A stretch of DNA of 64,000 nt from Gnetum montanum (taxonomy: Eukaryota; Streptophyta; Gnetopsida; Gnetales; Gnetaceae), in assembly GCA_015680685.1 (NCBI GenBank), contig MNCI01007874.1, forward strand, positions 169,366-233,365. Reading direction: 5' to 3'. Below the pieces are notes generated by a model. That model did not search any database, was not told where the DNA came from, and was given only the letters and a program-made list of their open reading frames with translations. Positions 45,861-56,593 of this stretch are shown in pieces (within the stretch, counting starts at the first letter, position 1; every line of letters starts with the position of its first letter). The position numbers and the translations under genes are program-made.

Positions 45861-47335
45861 TTGCAAGTGGAAAAGCTGCTGGATCAAATAACATTCTTAT
45901 AGGAGCTTGAAAAGCACTGAAAGATACAAGAGTTTCATGGCTGACATAATTGTTTAACAACATTTTGAAGGATGGAGAAATGCCCAAAAATTGGCAAAAG
46001 AACATTGTTGTTCCCATCTACAAAAATAAAGGAGATGTGCAAAATTGTACAAACTACAGAGAGATCAAGCTAAAGAGCTATACCATGAAGCTTTGGGAGA
46101 GAGTCATAAAGCAGTGTCTCAGACTTAAATCAACAATATCAGAAAATCAATTGATGAAAAAATTTAGAAAACATAAGAGAAAATCTACATATGAATTTCA
46201 TTGACTTGAGAAAAACATATGATAAAGTGCTTAGAGATATTATTTGGTGGGCCTTGTGGAGGAAAAACATCCCTGCCAAATCTATTAAAGTGATTCAAGA
46301 TGTGTATGAAGGAGATACTACTAAAATTAGAACAACTTATGGAACCACTTTTGATTTTCCAATCACAAGAAGGTCTACATCAAGGGTTTGCGCTTAGCCC
46401 ATACTTATTTGCCATTATAATGGATGAATTAAGAAAGGAATACATGATGAAATCCCTTGGTATATGCTTTCTGTAGATGATATTATGTTGGTGGATACAA
46501 CTCCAACAAGTATTGCTTCTAAAATGGAGAAATGGAGACATGCTTTAGAATCAAAAAACTTAAAAATTAGTAAGCATAAGACAGAAAATATGGAATGCAA
46601 TTTTAATAATATCACAAACAATGGTAAAATAGAAGTGACAATTCAAAGCCAAAATGTCTTGCTACAAACAGTTCCACTATCTAGAATCAATGCTCTAATC
46701 AGATGGTGAAATTAATAAGATATAAAAAATAGAATTGGGCAAGATGATCAAAATGGAGATAGTCTAATGGTGGTCTATGTGATAAAAGAATCTCAATAAA
46801 ACTAAAGGAAACATTTTACATGATAGCAATCAAGCTTGCTATCTTATATAGTGCTGAATATTGTGAAGTACAAAATAGGCATAAACAACAAATTAGTGAA
46901 GTAGAAATGCGCATGCTTAAATGGATGTTGAATGTTATCAAAATAGATAAACTACTCAATACAAACTTTTGAGGTAGATTTGGAGTGGTTTCTATTTCAA
47001 ATAANCAAAATAGATAAACTACTCGATACAAACTTTTGAGGTAGATTTGGAGTGGTTTCTATTTCAAATAAGTTGCAAGAATGGCATCTTAAATGGTTTG
47101 AGTATGTGAAAAGAAGGTCAAATAACGAGCCTATGAAAAAGGTTGATGCATTACTGTTCCAAGAAATCCACCAAAAAAGACCTAGAAAAAAAGATTGAAG
47201 ATGATCTAAAGAAAATGCAAATAAACAAACATCTAGCTCTTCATATAGGTGAACGGTGAAAAAGAACTCATGTAGCCAACACAATCTTGTGGGGACTAGG
47301 TTAGGATGATGATGATGACAAGATGTTTGTAAGTG
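45861..47335 (+). mobile_element. 5'-truncated RTE-clade LINE inside the PAP27-like gene
   Basis: It starts at ASGKAAGSNN, then LFNNILKDGEMPKNWQKN, VPIYKNKGDVQNC, YTMKLWERVIKQ, FIDLRKTYDKVLRDIIWWAL and the catalytic box SVDDIMLVD near 46471-46497. These are hallmark RTE reverse-transcriptase blocks. It ends with a TGATGATGA run (47305-47318), the usual RTE 3' tail. Stops and frameshifts abound. It lies antisense to the phosphatase gene. A 66-bp repeat around the N at 47005 is probably an assembly artefact. No clean target duplication was found. Confidence 0.85.
46939..47071. repeat. 66-bp direct repeat flanking a single N
   Basis: 46939-47004 and 47006-47071 are the same 66 bases with one A/G difference, separated only by N at 47005. 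This is the pattern of two contig ends that overlap but were not merged. Confidence 0.9.
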
Positions 47336-47511
47336 ATTATGATTGACCTATTCCATTCAATAGATTTAAACAAGAAAAAATTTTACAAGCTAAGTTCTTA
47401 TGTAAAGAGTCTTTAAAAATTTCAGTCAAAATTTTTAAGCTATAAAAACATTCTATATAACTTGCAAGTGGTAACATGGAGCTCCCTCTTTTATGTGGAT
47501 AAATGTTCTCC

Positions 47512-47607
47512 TTATTTGAACTTTGCAGGGGAGAAGACTGCTATCCAATTTGAAGACATAGGTGAGTATGTTTGGAAGTGCACCGTGACCCACTCACTAG
47601 TTTCACT
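47512..47607 (-). pseudogene. PAP27-like exon 2, prematurely ended
   Basis: Acceptor CATGTAG then SETSEWVTVHFQTYSPM and SSNWIAVFSPAKFK followed by TAA (47512-47514). It joins exon 1 in phase 0 to give LLGLQ-SETSEW, matching the LGLK-GEDTEW type junction of the family. The rest of the exon is missing or decayed; an RTE LINE begins 180 bp downstream. Confidence 0.75.
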
Positions 47608-49085
47608 CTACATGAATAATTGGGAAAATGATGATGAGAAAATGAAAAAAAAATTGCAGACAATACATGATAGATATTACTGCAAAAAATAACAAGATAA
47701 ACTGTCATGTCAAAATAAATTTTTATGTCATAATATCATGTCAAGGTATTTACATGTGCTGTAATATTAGAAACTATTGTGAATGTCATTATATGGGATT
47801 AATTTTCTAAAATAGCATGCTTTGTTATCACAAAAATGTAATTGGCTGGTTTGTGGAATGTTTGCAAAGGTTTTTATTTTATTTCTTGGACACATCTACT
47901 GTACTCAGGATTTATTGCTACTAATGTATTTTGCACAAGTTCGTTTGTTTAACAAATCTTTTGGGTCTACACACAAACAAAAAAAAAAACATTACCCAAA
48001 GGCTCAATGCTCATCCCACCAATGCAAGGACCTAAGAGGGTTAGTGGATGAGCAAAAGCCTAACCTCTTTCAAGTGGCTATGCCCAAGCTCAAACTCAAG
48101 TCTTATGACTAGAGAAACAAGCACCTTACCATCGCTCTAAATAATGGCCCCTACTTTTGGTCTACATAGGTGTAATAAAATATCAGTTTCAGTTTCAAAT
48201 AATGGTATCCCAAATTTTAAACTAATTCACACAAAATCAAATGCAGCAAACAAGCAATTATGGAGACCATCTTCAAAGCAAATTAGGCAGCATGCTGGTA
48301 CTGGCAGTAATGATAATTTTATAAAGAAAAAAGTATCATATGTACGGTTGCAGTATTACTTTTAATTGTGCTCTATTGTTTTTCGTTATTTCTCACTTCA
48401 TTACCTGATGTTCCTATCATAAATAGTTTGTATCAATTTTAGAATGTACCATAAACGTCAGGAGTCATTCAATAATTTGAGTTGAATATGTCCATTCAAT
48501 AATTTGAGTTGAATATGTCCATTGATTCTGAACTGCTATAGTCCCACCAAAATGTACAGATAACAAAACAACCAGTGAAAGTGTAAAGTCAAGGTCCATA
48601 AGGTATTTGCTATGCATGCTAAGAGAACCTCTGAAACACATTCTCTATCATAAAAGCCTTTGTAAGGCCAGTTCTTGATTATCGCCAACTTGAATTTGTA
48701 TATAGATTTAAAAGTAATCCCATGCCTGTTAATTTCACATTTCTCATAGGATCCTGATGAAGATTTTGCTTTTCCCCAAATTTATTTAGCAAATCCACCT
48801 TAAAACTTACAAAAAATATCTTTCCTCTCTTCCAATGTTTATTGTACATAAATAATCTGCCATAATCGCTATTAGTATGCACCAATTAGGTAAAATACTC
48901 CCAAAAAGTAAAGAAGCATCATATTCACTTCAGGTGGAACGTTTTATAGCAACAGAATATTGACAATTAGAATTGCAAAGCTATCAGAGACAAAGCCATA
49001 GATGCTGCTGATTGAATGAGCTGAGTACATGACGGTTACATGGAATACATGCTAATAAAGGATGAAACCCAGTCTGGTTTGTTAC
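47608..49085 (-). other. PAP27-like intron 1
   Basis: About 1.5 kb between GTAACA and CATGTAG. A 25-bp word is repeated in tandem at 48467-48522 (AATAATTTGAGTTGAATATGTCC). No coding feature supported. Confidence 0.55.
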
Positions 49086-49271
49086 CTGCAGTCCAAGAAG
49101 AGTTGGAGTTTCTTCAGTTTTAAGAGAGTTGTCAATGGCAACTGATGCCTTGTACAGTGCAATTTTAGCAAGTGGCTGGTTATCATCAGGATGAGATGAA
49201 ACCAAAAGCAACAAAATGGACGTAAAAAGTAAGACACCAAGAAGGCTGCAGTTTGATTTTGGTAGGTCCAT
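49086..49271 (-). pseudogene. PAP27-like exon 1 with signal peptide
   Basis: From the ATG at 49271: MDLPKSNCSLLGVLLFTSIL, a typical short basic start and hydrophobic core, then LLLLVSSHPDDNQPLAKIAL. The peptide would be secreted or vacuolar, as known for the family. It ends LLGLQ in phase 0 with donor CAG|GTAACA. This exon appears intact. Confidence 0.8.
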
Positions 49272-49699
49272 CTTCAATGACTGTCAAGCACCAGTTTCCT
49301 GTTTTACATCAAAACATAAAAAACAATGCATATAAAATCATTACGTAAAGGAATAACCATATAAAAAGATTACTGGCTTCTAAAACCACCAAAAAAGAAA
49401 CTTTATCAAGAACAATTCCACTAAACCAAGCTAGCAATATAGTGGCCACTGAGGCCCCCTAAATGATGAGTTGGAATTGTTTTAGCCTTGAATATGTGCC
49501 TTAATGCACAGAAATGCAGTTATGCATCTTTAGGGTGCAAAACTCAAGCGCTCATAAAATCACCAACTGTATGTGTAGTCAAAATTTCTTGACGTTGTTC
49601 TTGAGTTAAAATTAGCAGTATGAAATACCTTGGAGACACAAAACTGTGTTAATAATGAGACATCCTTTTGCATAGAAGTAAAAAAAAATTGTGACTGCT
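49272..49699. other. Upstream region of the PAP27-like gene
   Basis: No ORF of note. It would hold the 5' UTR and promoter on the minus strand, but I see no clear TATA box. Confidence 0.4.
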
Positions 49700-51377
49700 C
49701 TTGGTATTCTAGTCAAGCATTCTTGCTTTTCAAGAAGGGAGATAAGACAGATCTTAATAATTACCAATTGATTGCAATCAATTCAGTTTTCACTAAGCTT
49801 TTGGGTAGTGTTTTGGAGAATAAAATTAGTTCATGGGCAGAAATGCAAGTTTTTTGTGCTCAGTCACAAGCAAGCTTCAAGAGAATAATTACCAATTGAT
49901 TGCAATCAATTCAGTTTTCACTAAGCTTTTGGGTAGTGTTTTGGAGAATAAAATTAGTTCATGGGCAGAAATGCAAGTTTTTTGTGCTCAGTCACAAGCA
50001 AGCTTCAAGAGAAATCATTCTATCGTAAATCACTTGATAACTTTGTGTTATTGTGTGGAGAAAGCAAAAAGGCCCAACCATACAACTTTTATCTTTTTTG
50101 TTGATTTTTCCAAGGCTTATAATTTTGTTGCTCAAGATAAACTTTAGAAGAGATTGGATAGCATTAACATTTACAAGATCTCTATAAGATGGTTAACATT
50201 CTTATTAAAGATAATCTTACTAAAGAAGGAACAATTATCAACAACTCAGTTGAAGTTAAAAAAGGCTATCCTTTGTCCCCTACCCTTTTTAGCATATTTA
50301 TAGATGAATTGGAGGAAAGGATGCAAAATGCCTCTAATCATGTTGTGTCAGTGAATGGATTATTTTTGAACATGATTATCTTTGTGGATAATGTGGCTTT
50401 GATTGTAAAATCAGCCACATGAAAAAATTATATGTACCAAATCCTCCATGACTACGGCAACCATTCTAGTATGAAAGTAATTATTAATAAGATTAAAATT
50501 TTAGTTTGTGGTACTAAAAATAGAAATTACAATTTTTTTTCATGGGAAAAAAACTTAATATATGTTAATCTTATAAATATTTTTGAGTTGGATTTACTAG
50601 TAATTATAGTTAAAATACCCTTGTTGTTCAAAGGGTTTCAAGTTGCATGCAAGTTCTATTTGTCCTAAGGAATAATTGCAACAAGCAACAAATTTTGGCA
50701 TGGGAGATCAAAAAGAAACTTTTTTGGAGTCTTGTCCAACATGTATTATTATATGGGTGTGTTGCATAGGGACCTTCTCTCTTCACACATAATTGGAAAA
50801 AATTAGAGCATGTGCAAAAAATAGTTTCCTATATGAGAATCGTGGGTGAAAATGTAGACTTTTTATGATATCTTACTTTTAAAAGCAGAATTACTTTCTC
50901 TTATCCTTAGAAGTTAAGTCACATGGAGGATGTCAATTATGCTAAGGAGATCATGAATGCTACACAAGAAAATGGATGGTTGCATTGAGGAAAATTATGA
51001 CTTCAATCATGAAATAATGTAATAGAGGACCTTTAAACAAAAAGCTCTTCTAAAAACCTATAAAAGAAAAAGCTTTGGCTAAAGTTTGATTAAACAAATC
51101 AAGGAAAAATCACTTTTGTTTACATTTTGTTAGTAGAGGTTTGTAATTTAGCACTCAAAAGTATCTATTCTTAGCTATTTCTATTCATTTAAGGAATCAA
51201 ATCACTAGAGCAAGAATGAGCTCTTGTCATATCCTTTTTGAGATAGGAAGTTGGATCCATTTATTGAGAGAAAGGCGTATTTACAAACTATAAAAGCACA
51301 GCATAGAAGATGAAAAACATATCCTTTTAATTTGCCTATCTTTAGCTCACATTCAAATAAATTCTAATATTTTTTTG
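49700..51377 (+). mobile_element. LINE remnant, neither L1 nor RTE
   Basis: RT blocks in order: LFKKGDKTDLNNYQLIAIN, FIFFVDFSKAYNFVAQDKL, KKGYPLSPTLFSIFIDELEE, and a catalytic box reading FVDNVAL where FADDVAL is usual. Later pieces (ITRARMSSCHILFEIGSW, IEDEKHILLIC) match the C-terminus seen in jockey/CR1-like LINEs. The clade assignment is tentative. A perfect 128-bp tandem duplication breaks the frame, and an L1 element is inserted at its 3' end (target site 51378-51389). Confidence 0.72.
49756..50011. repeat. Perfect 128-bp tandem duplication
   Basis: 49756-49883 and 49884-50011 are identical as far as I can read. The unit is not a multiple of three, so it shifts the RT frame of the LINE. 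Perfect identity means a recent event or an assembly error. Confidence 0.9.
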
Positions 51378-51389
51378 GGAAATGTTCAA
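51378..51389. repeat. Target-site duplication, left copy (L1 LINE)
   Basis: GGAAATGTTCAA here is repeated exactly at 63025-63036, on the other side of the L1 LINE. Confidence 0.85.
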
Positions 51390-51732
51390 GTTAGATTAAT
51401 CGTAAAAAGGAAATTACAATATATATGTACAATCTCAAAAAAAAGGAGAGGCCTCTCCCCTCAACCCCCCAAAGAAACCCTACATCCAAAAAAGGAAACG
51501 GGTAGCTAAACCCACCTCCCTCCCCCCAACACCATCCATCTGTAGCAAAAACAAAACTGGCAAGTCACCCCCATGGACCCCCCCTACAACAGCCCCTTAT
51601 TCAATATTCCAATTACAAAAAGACAAAGAAGGACACAACCACCAGCAACCCCAAAACCCAAAACACCACCTATATATTGGAAGGCAGCCATGTACAACAT
51701 CAAATAACCCGCCCTTGGCCATGAATGGCATC

Positions 51733-52111
51733 TAGAGCAACCCTGTGCCATTCTATATCAACAAAAGCTGCCGCCCGTTGGAAATCCTTGAAAGCCTTGA
51801 CTTTCCTTGCACATTCTGCCACATCCTCTTTGCCATCTAGATGGAGCTCCTTCCCCCTCAGTCTGATGTGTTTCCTTAAGGTTCCCCAAGGCACGTTGCA
51901 GCCAACATTCATAATCACATAGGGGCATCGCCCCTCCCTCAACCAAGATCGCATACTGTTCTCATACACCCAATCCAACTACTACTGAATCTAGGCATCC
52001 TCCTACTTTTCCTACTCCCTGTGCTATCTTTCTTCCCACACTTGTGCCTCCTGAAGGCGTGCCTCTTCTTGAATCTCCTCCCTCATTCTCTACCTAAGGT
52101 TAGCCTCAAGC
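51733..52111. repeat. Left arm of a 379-bp perfect inverted repeat
   Basis: The reverse complement of this arm is 52351-52729. An N abuts the inner end (52112) and another the outer end of the partner (52730). I saw no mismatch between the arms. Confidence 0.9.
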
Positions 52112-52350
52112 NTAGGGCTTGGGATGGAGGAGGAGTTGGGGAGTGAGGATTGCCCCTCCCCTATCATGGGGGTGGTGACGGAGGTGGTGGCATAGGATCA
52201 GGAGGAGGAGTGTGCCCTCTAGGTGGCAAAGTGGCACCAGAGGAAAAAGGAGTTTCAAAGGCAGTTGGACTAGGTTGAGCACCAGAACATAGAAGAATCG
52301 AAGGAGGAAAAGGTTCACTGGGACTTGGCAGAGGTTGTAGCATTACATGC

Positions 52351-52729
52351 GCTTGAGGCTAACCTTAGGTAGAGAATGAGGGAGGAGATTCAAGAAGAGG
52401 CACGCCTTCAGGAGGCACAAGTGTGGGAAGAAAGATAGCACAGGGAGTAGGAAAAGTAGGAGGATGCCTAGATTCAGTAGTAGTTGGATTGGGTGTATGA
52501 GAACAGTATGCGATCTTGGTTGAGGGAGGGGCGATGCCCCTATGTGATTATGAATGTTGGCTGCAACGTGCCTTGGGGAACCTTAAGGAAACACATCAGA
52601 CTGAGGGGGAAGGAGCTCCATCTAGATGGCAAAGAGGATGTGGCAGAATGTGCAAGGAAAGTCAAGGCTTTCAAGGATTTCCAACGGGCGGCAGCTTTTG
52701 TTGATATAGAATGGCACAGGGTTGCTCTA
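52351..52729. repeat. Right arm of the 379-bp perfect inverted repeat
   Basis: Partner of 51733-52111, ending at the N at 52730. The spacer 52113-52350 is proline/glycine-coding low-complexity sequence of the LINE. Confidence 0.9.
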
Positions 52730-53307
52730 NTGAAGTGCATGAAAAATCTATCAACCATAATAACTGCATCCTACCAAAGGGGATCCAACACCGACTTCGG
52801 GACCTAACCCGATCTTAGGCACAAGCCCTATATAGAAATCTTGCATGTCTTGCAATCCCCTCCCCCGAAGCAACACTTCCTCCCCCTCCACTGCCACATG
52901 CAAATAATGCGCAATGGCCTCCTCCGTGAGGTCAATGCACACCCCCCTAAAAAGCATGATGTCCCCTTGCTAATACATATACAAGGGCCCATCCTCGAGG
53001 TTGGGGTCCCCCTGCAGCAAACCCAGCACGTTGGCCCACCCAACTCTGGAAACCATACTCCAAAGAACCAGGTTCTCCCAGTACTATACGCAAGAGCGCT
53101 TGTAAGTGGGAGTCACACCCATTGCCAAATGCACTTCCCTCCAAAGCCTAACCCCAATCGTTGCAACCTATGCCAGTGATGGCATCCACACACCCCTAAC
53201 AATCAAGTCATTCCGCGTCCACCAAAGGATCCACAAGATCACTGTGGCCCAAGAATCACCATCAAACTGAGTCGTCGGATGAAGATTTGCAGCTCACCAC
53301 ACCCTCC

Positions 53308-55000
53308 TCAAGAATGGACACTGCCAAATAAAGTCGGTGGCATTTTCCTCCCTTGCCATGCAAATGGGATACATGGCATTGACATTAATCCCTTGCTGCC
53401 ATAATTCATGTTGCATGGGGATAGCGGAATGATTAACAAGCCATATGAACATTTAAATCTTTTCAAGGAGCTGGCCCCTCCACAATTGCCACCACCCCCT
53501 AACCTCCAAGTATTTCTTCCTGACCAATTGCTTTGGTGGCACATTTAAAAGCCTCATCATCATCTCCCGCGCATGTGAGCATAAGGCCCACCAAATATGT
53601 GAATCAAAGGCCCCCCATTATTAATACTTATTATTCATGAGTGAAATTCATTGGGCATGATGATAATCATGCCTAAACAATCAATTAAGAAGCCCCTAGT
53701 ACCCCATCATAATGATATCTCTAAACCAGTGGATGCCAAGCCCCCCATCGTTCTTAGGTCTGGCCACTGTATCCCACCCAACCAAATGCATCCAACTACC
53801 CCCTTTACCCCCCACCAAGTGAAATTCTTAATAAGGTTATCAACTTTTAGTATGATGTCTGTTAGAGGGAAGGCAACCAAAGCCATGTACCAAGTGATGG
53901 CTGAAAGTATCATTGTAGCCAAAAGTAACCTCCTAGCCCAAGACAAAAATCAAGCCATCCAATGCCCAATCCGATCCTACAACCTTCAAAGGAGACCCCC
54001 CCCCCTCCCCCAACACATGTCTCTAATGCCAATCGTACAGGGGTAGCCCAAGATAACCGTCATCCGTGAACTTTGGCAAAATCTCCAATAGATGCACAAT
54101 CCAACCCCAAGCATCCATATTTAGTAGGTGAACTATCGATTTACCCCGATTGATCTCAAATCCAACCTCCTCCACCATGTGTTGCAGTGCCCTATTAATC
54201 GCCAATGCCTGGGGCATCATCACCTACGAGAATAGGATGGTGTCATAAATGTAATGCTCAACCAGGCAATTGACACCCTCAATGTCAAGGCCTCTAACCC
54301 CCTTCAGTGTGCAATAGGCTCACATTGTGTCCATGACCAAAATAAACAAATTTGGTGATAAGGGGTCCCTCTGATGTAACCCCTTGTCAAGGGAGGAAAA
54401 CCCTCAGAATCGCACCTCTAGATCCAATGAGAACCTGACACCTGAATATGTATACATAGATCCACAAAGTGTAGGTAAAAACCTTTTCGCAACATAATGT
54501 CCTAGAGGGCACTCCAGGGCACCGCATCATAAGCTTTCGTAATATCAAGTTTGAGGCACATACCTGGGTATCTAGTCACTCTTAGAGAATGCATCACTTC
54601 TTGTACCAAAATAATCTGATCTTGAATAAACCTACCCTTGATGAATCCAACCTATTGCTTCCCAACTAAACGTGGCATCATGGGTCCCATTCGGGCCACA
54701 AGCATTTTAGTGAATAGGCAAAACAAAGTGTTGCACACCCCAATCGGCCAGAAATAAGCAGGAGTTGAGGGGTTATCCATCTTGGGGATAAGCACCAACC
54801 AAGAGCAATTTATCTTCCACTAGACTTGCCCCCAAAACAACATAGTGTTAAGGGAATCCAATACATTATCCTCCAACACATCAATGAAGGCCTGAAAAAA
54901 TTCCACTAACCACCTATCGAGACCAAGTGCCCTCCCCCTTCATATAAGCAAGAGCCTTCCCTAATTCTTCCTAACTAAAAGGGGCCAGCAACCTCCAATT
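53308..55000 (-). pseudogene. L1 reverse transcriptase and C-terminal region
   Basis: Blocks on the minus strand: GLHQRDPLSPNLFILVMDTM near 54380-54320; the catalytic box region HYIYDTILFS near 54250-54210, where HYADDTILFS-type is usual, so the Asp pair is lost; then INRGKSIVHLL and YLGLPL (54223-54023), and FTWWGVKGVVGCIWL with MGGLAS (53946-53707). Typical plant L1 order. Non-functional. Confidence 0.8.
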
Positions 55001-55299
55001 ATCATCCTCATTCAAGATTCACCCAATATAGATGGAGAGCGACAATCTCCTTTCGTTGTCAACTACCGGACCAATAGTCCATCATCACTTGGGCAACACC
55101 TTGTTTCCCTTCCACCATAATGTCTGTGATCGTGATATTATGAATTTGCTTGGATATCTGTGTTGAATGAGTAGCCACAAAAAAAAAGTGAGCATTCCAA
55201 TCCCCCTCCCAGAGCCAATGTACCTATCCCCACTGCCTCTAATAGGTTTCCTCCATGTCTAGCTTCTAGAGCTCCGCAAGCACCTCCCTCTTGTCATAT

Positions 55300-55837
55300 T
55301 CCATCTCAAGCCTATGCTCCTACATTGCCTAAATCACTGCTAAATACTCCATCAACTTACCATGGCAAAACCTAAAAGAATATTTATCCTCAGACTTCAA
55401 TTCCCTAATACTTTGTTTCAATAGAGTCAAGCCTTGCTCAAGAAAGTCCCTAGGATCTGTGGAGGAGGGATAGTACTTCCAAATCTCCTCTACCAGCAGC
55501 CTCAACCAAGGCTTAGTCAACCAAAATCTTTCAAATCTAAACAATGTAGGTCCCCCCAATGTCGAGGTACCAACCTAGGACAAAAGCAACTTGTAGTTAG
55601 AAGACACTTGCTCCTTTCTCAAAATAGTCACTCCCCAATTCAAGATTAGTGGGGCACTCCTTTGCAACTCTCTAATATGCTCCTCCCACTGTTGTGCACC
55701 ATAGAAGTTCATGAGCCAAATTCCTGTTTGGTGGAAAAGAATAGTGATGCTCCACATGGATACATCATCCATCTCAAACGGCCAACGAGATAGGGAGGCT
55801 AGCCCCCCAGCTCTCCCCCGACAAGCCACAAACTGTG
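55300..55837 (-). pseudogene. L1 endonuclease, C-terminal part
   Basis: CRGRAGGLASLSRWPFEMDD, then MNFYGAQQWEEHI and the decayed LILNWGVTILRKEQ (a GDFN-type block), followed by GPTLFRFERFWL. These are the second half of an AP-type endonuclease. The first half lies beyond element E. Confidence 0.72.
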
Positions 55838-56580
55838 TGATGAGTGGTGAGGTACCCCTACACTCAACCATACGAATACAAGCGTGATCTAGTCAAACTC
55901 CAAGGACTAAGTGGTTACGTGCCTTATGGAACACTTAAGGTTAATCAATCGTTATCTTCCCAAACTTACTTGTATTGTCACAGTTGTATGGTTAAGTAAG
56001 TTTGAGGTATATGATTTTTTTGTCCTTTATCTTTTTATCGCCTATGCTAAGAGATGAAGGGTGAAGATACTAAGTAACTAATGTTCACTAACTAAGCTTT
56101 AATTGTCCTAGCATTAGTATCCGTTCCCACTTGTTGTACACACCCTGAACTAGTACAACGCTACTGGGATTACCAAATGCTATTTTATGCTGAGTTACCA
56201 AGTGTAGCACACGTGCTCGAAGCGGTCGTACTGAATGCACTTAACTAGGAGTTGAGGGTTGAGAGAGATTAATTATCTAAGAAAGCATTTAAGCATTTAA
56301 CATTAATTAAATCCTAATTAGCTTAGTCCACGCACTGCAAGGTTTATCAGAAAGTTCGTCTTTATTTTCGTACACAAATGTGTGCTTAGGTACAATTTGC
56401 TCGAATAAAGATCCGTTCACTTTGAGACTCCTACTACGGGCACATGGAAATTATTCTATCATTGGAATGGTAAAACTGTCAGAGTTACCTCTTATTTATA
56501 GAACTGACGACGGGCTGCGATATCGCGTACGCGATATTGCATATGCGATATCATGGCCTATGCAATATCGCGTCCCATCA
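55838..56580 (-). repeat. Element E 3' LTR
   Basis: 743 bp. The TATA box (reverse TATTTATA) is at 56493-56500. U3 has about four GATATC-type units (56515-56575), the longest array here. A segment of about 40 bp present in the 5' LTR (around 61160-61200) is missing. Confidence 0.93.
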
Positions 56581-56593
56581 TACCCCCATGACT
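56581..56593 (-). promoter_or_regulatory. Polypurine tract of element E
   Basis: On the minus strand AGTCATGGGGGTA directly precedes the 3' LTR, identical to element A. Confidence 0.75.

Larger units (their letters stand above)
43046..49271 (-). pseudogene. Purple acid phosphatase 27-like gene, broken
   Basis: Five exons on the minus strand lie in collinear order and give the N-terminal half of a PAP27-type (metallophosphoesterase family, inactive-PAP group) protein: 49271-49086, 47607-47512, 45562-45441, 44566-44474 and 43178-43046. Borders are GT-AG wherever both can be read. Protein signatures are QPLAKIALYKA, EWVTVHF with WIAVFSPAK, LINQRSDFAFAYFSGGL, ISFSNPKAPVYPRLAQGK and AVTWTSGYDISQATPLV. 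Lesions: a stop after SPAKFK, a one-base frameshift in the third exon listed, and an RTE LINE in the 47.5-45.8 kb interval. The catalytic half would lie below 43046 and is absent; the decayed sequence split by element C begins there. Family recognition is confident, function none. Confidence 0.83.
51390..53300 (-). other. L1 LINE 3' portion with a disturbed assembly
   Basis: It contains an open segment beginning WVYENSMRSWLREGRCPY that I do not recognise, present twice in opposite orientations. It ends near 51390 in an AT-rich tail (ATATATATTGTAATTTCC on the minus strand), without a clear poly(A). The 52113-52729 block between two Ns is probably misplaced. Confidence 0.55.

Noticed and set aside
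47462-47692. Plus-strand ORF of 76 codons
   Set aside because: Its minus strand encodes EWVTVHF and WIAVFSPAK of the phosphatase exon 2, flanked by an acceptor.
48467-48522. Short tandem repeat as part of a CRISPR-like array
   Set aside because: There are only two adjacent copies without spacers, in a plant intron.
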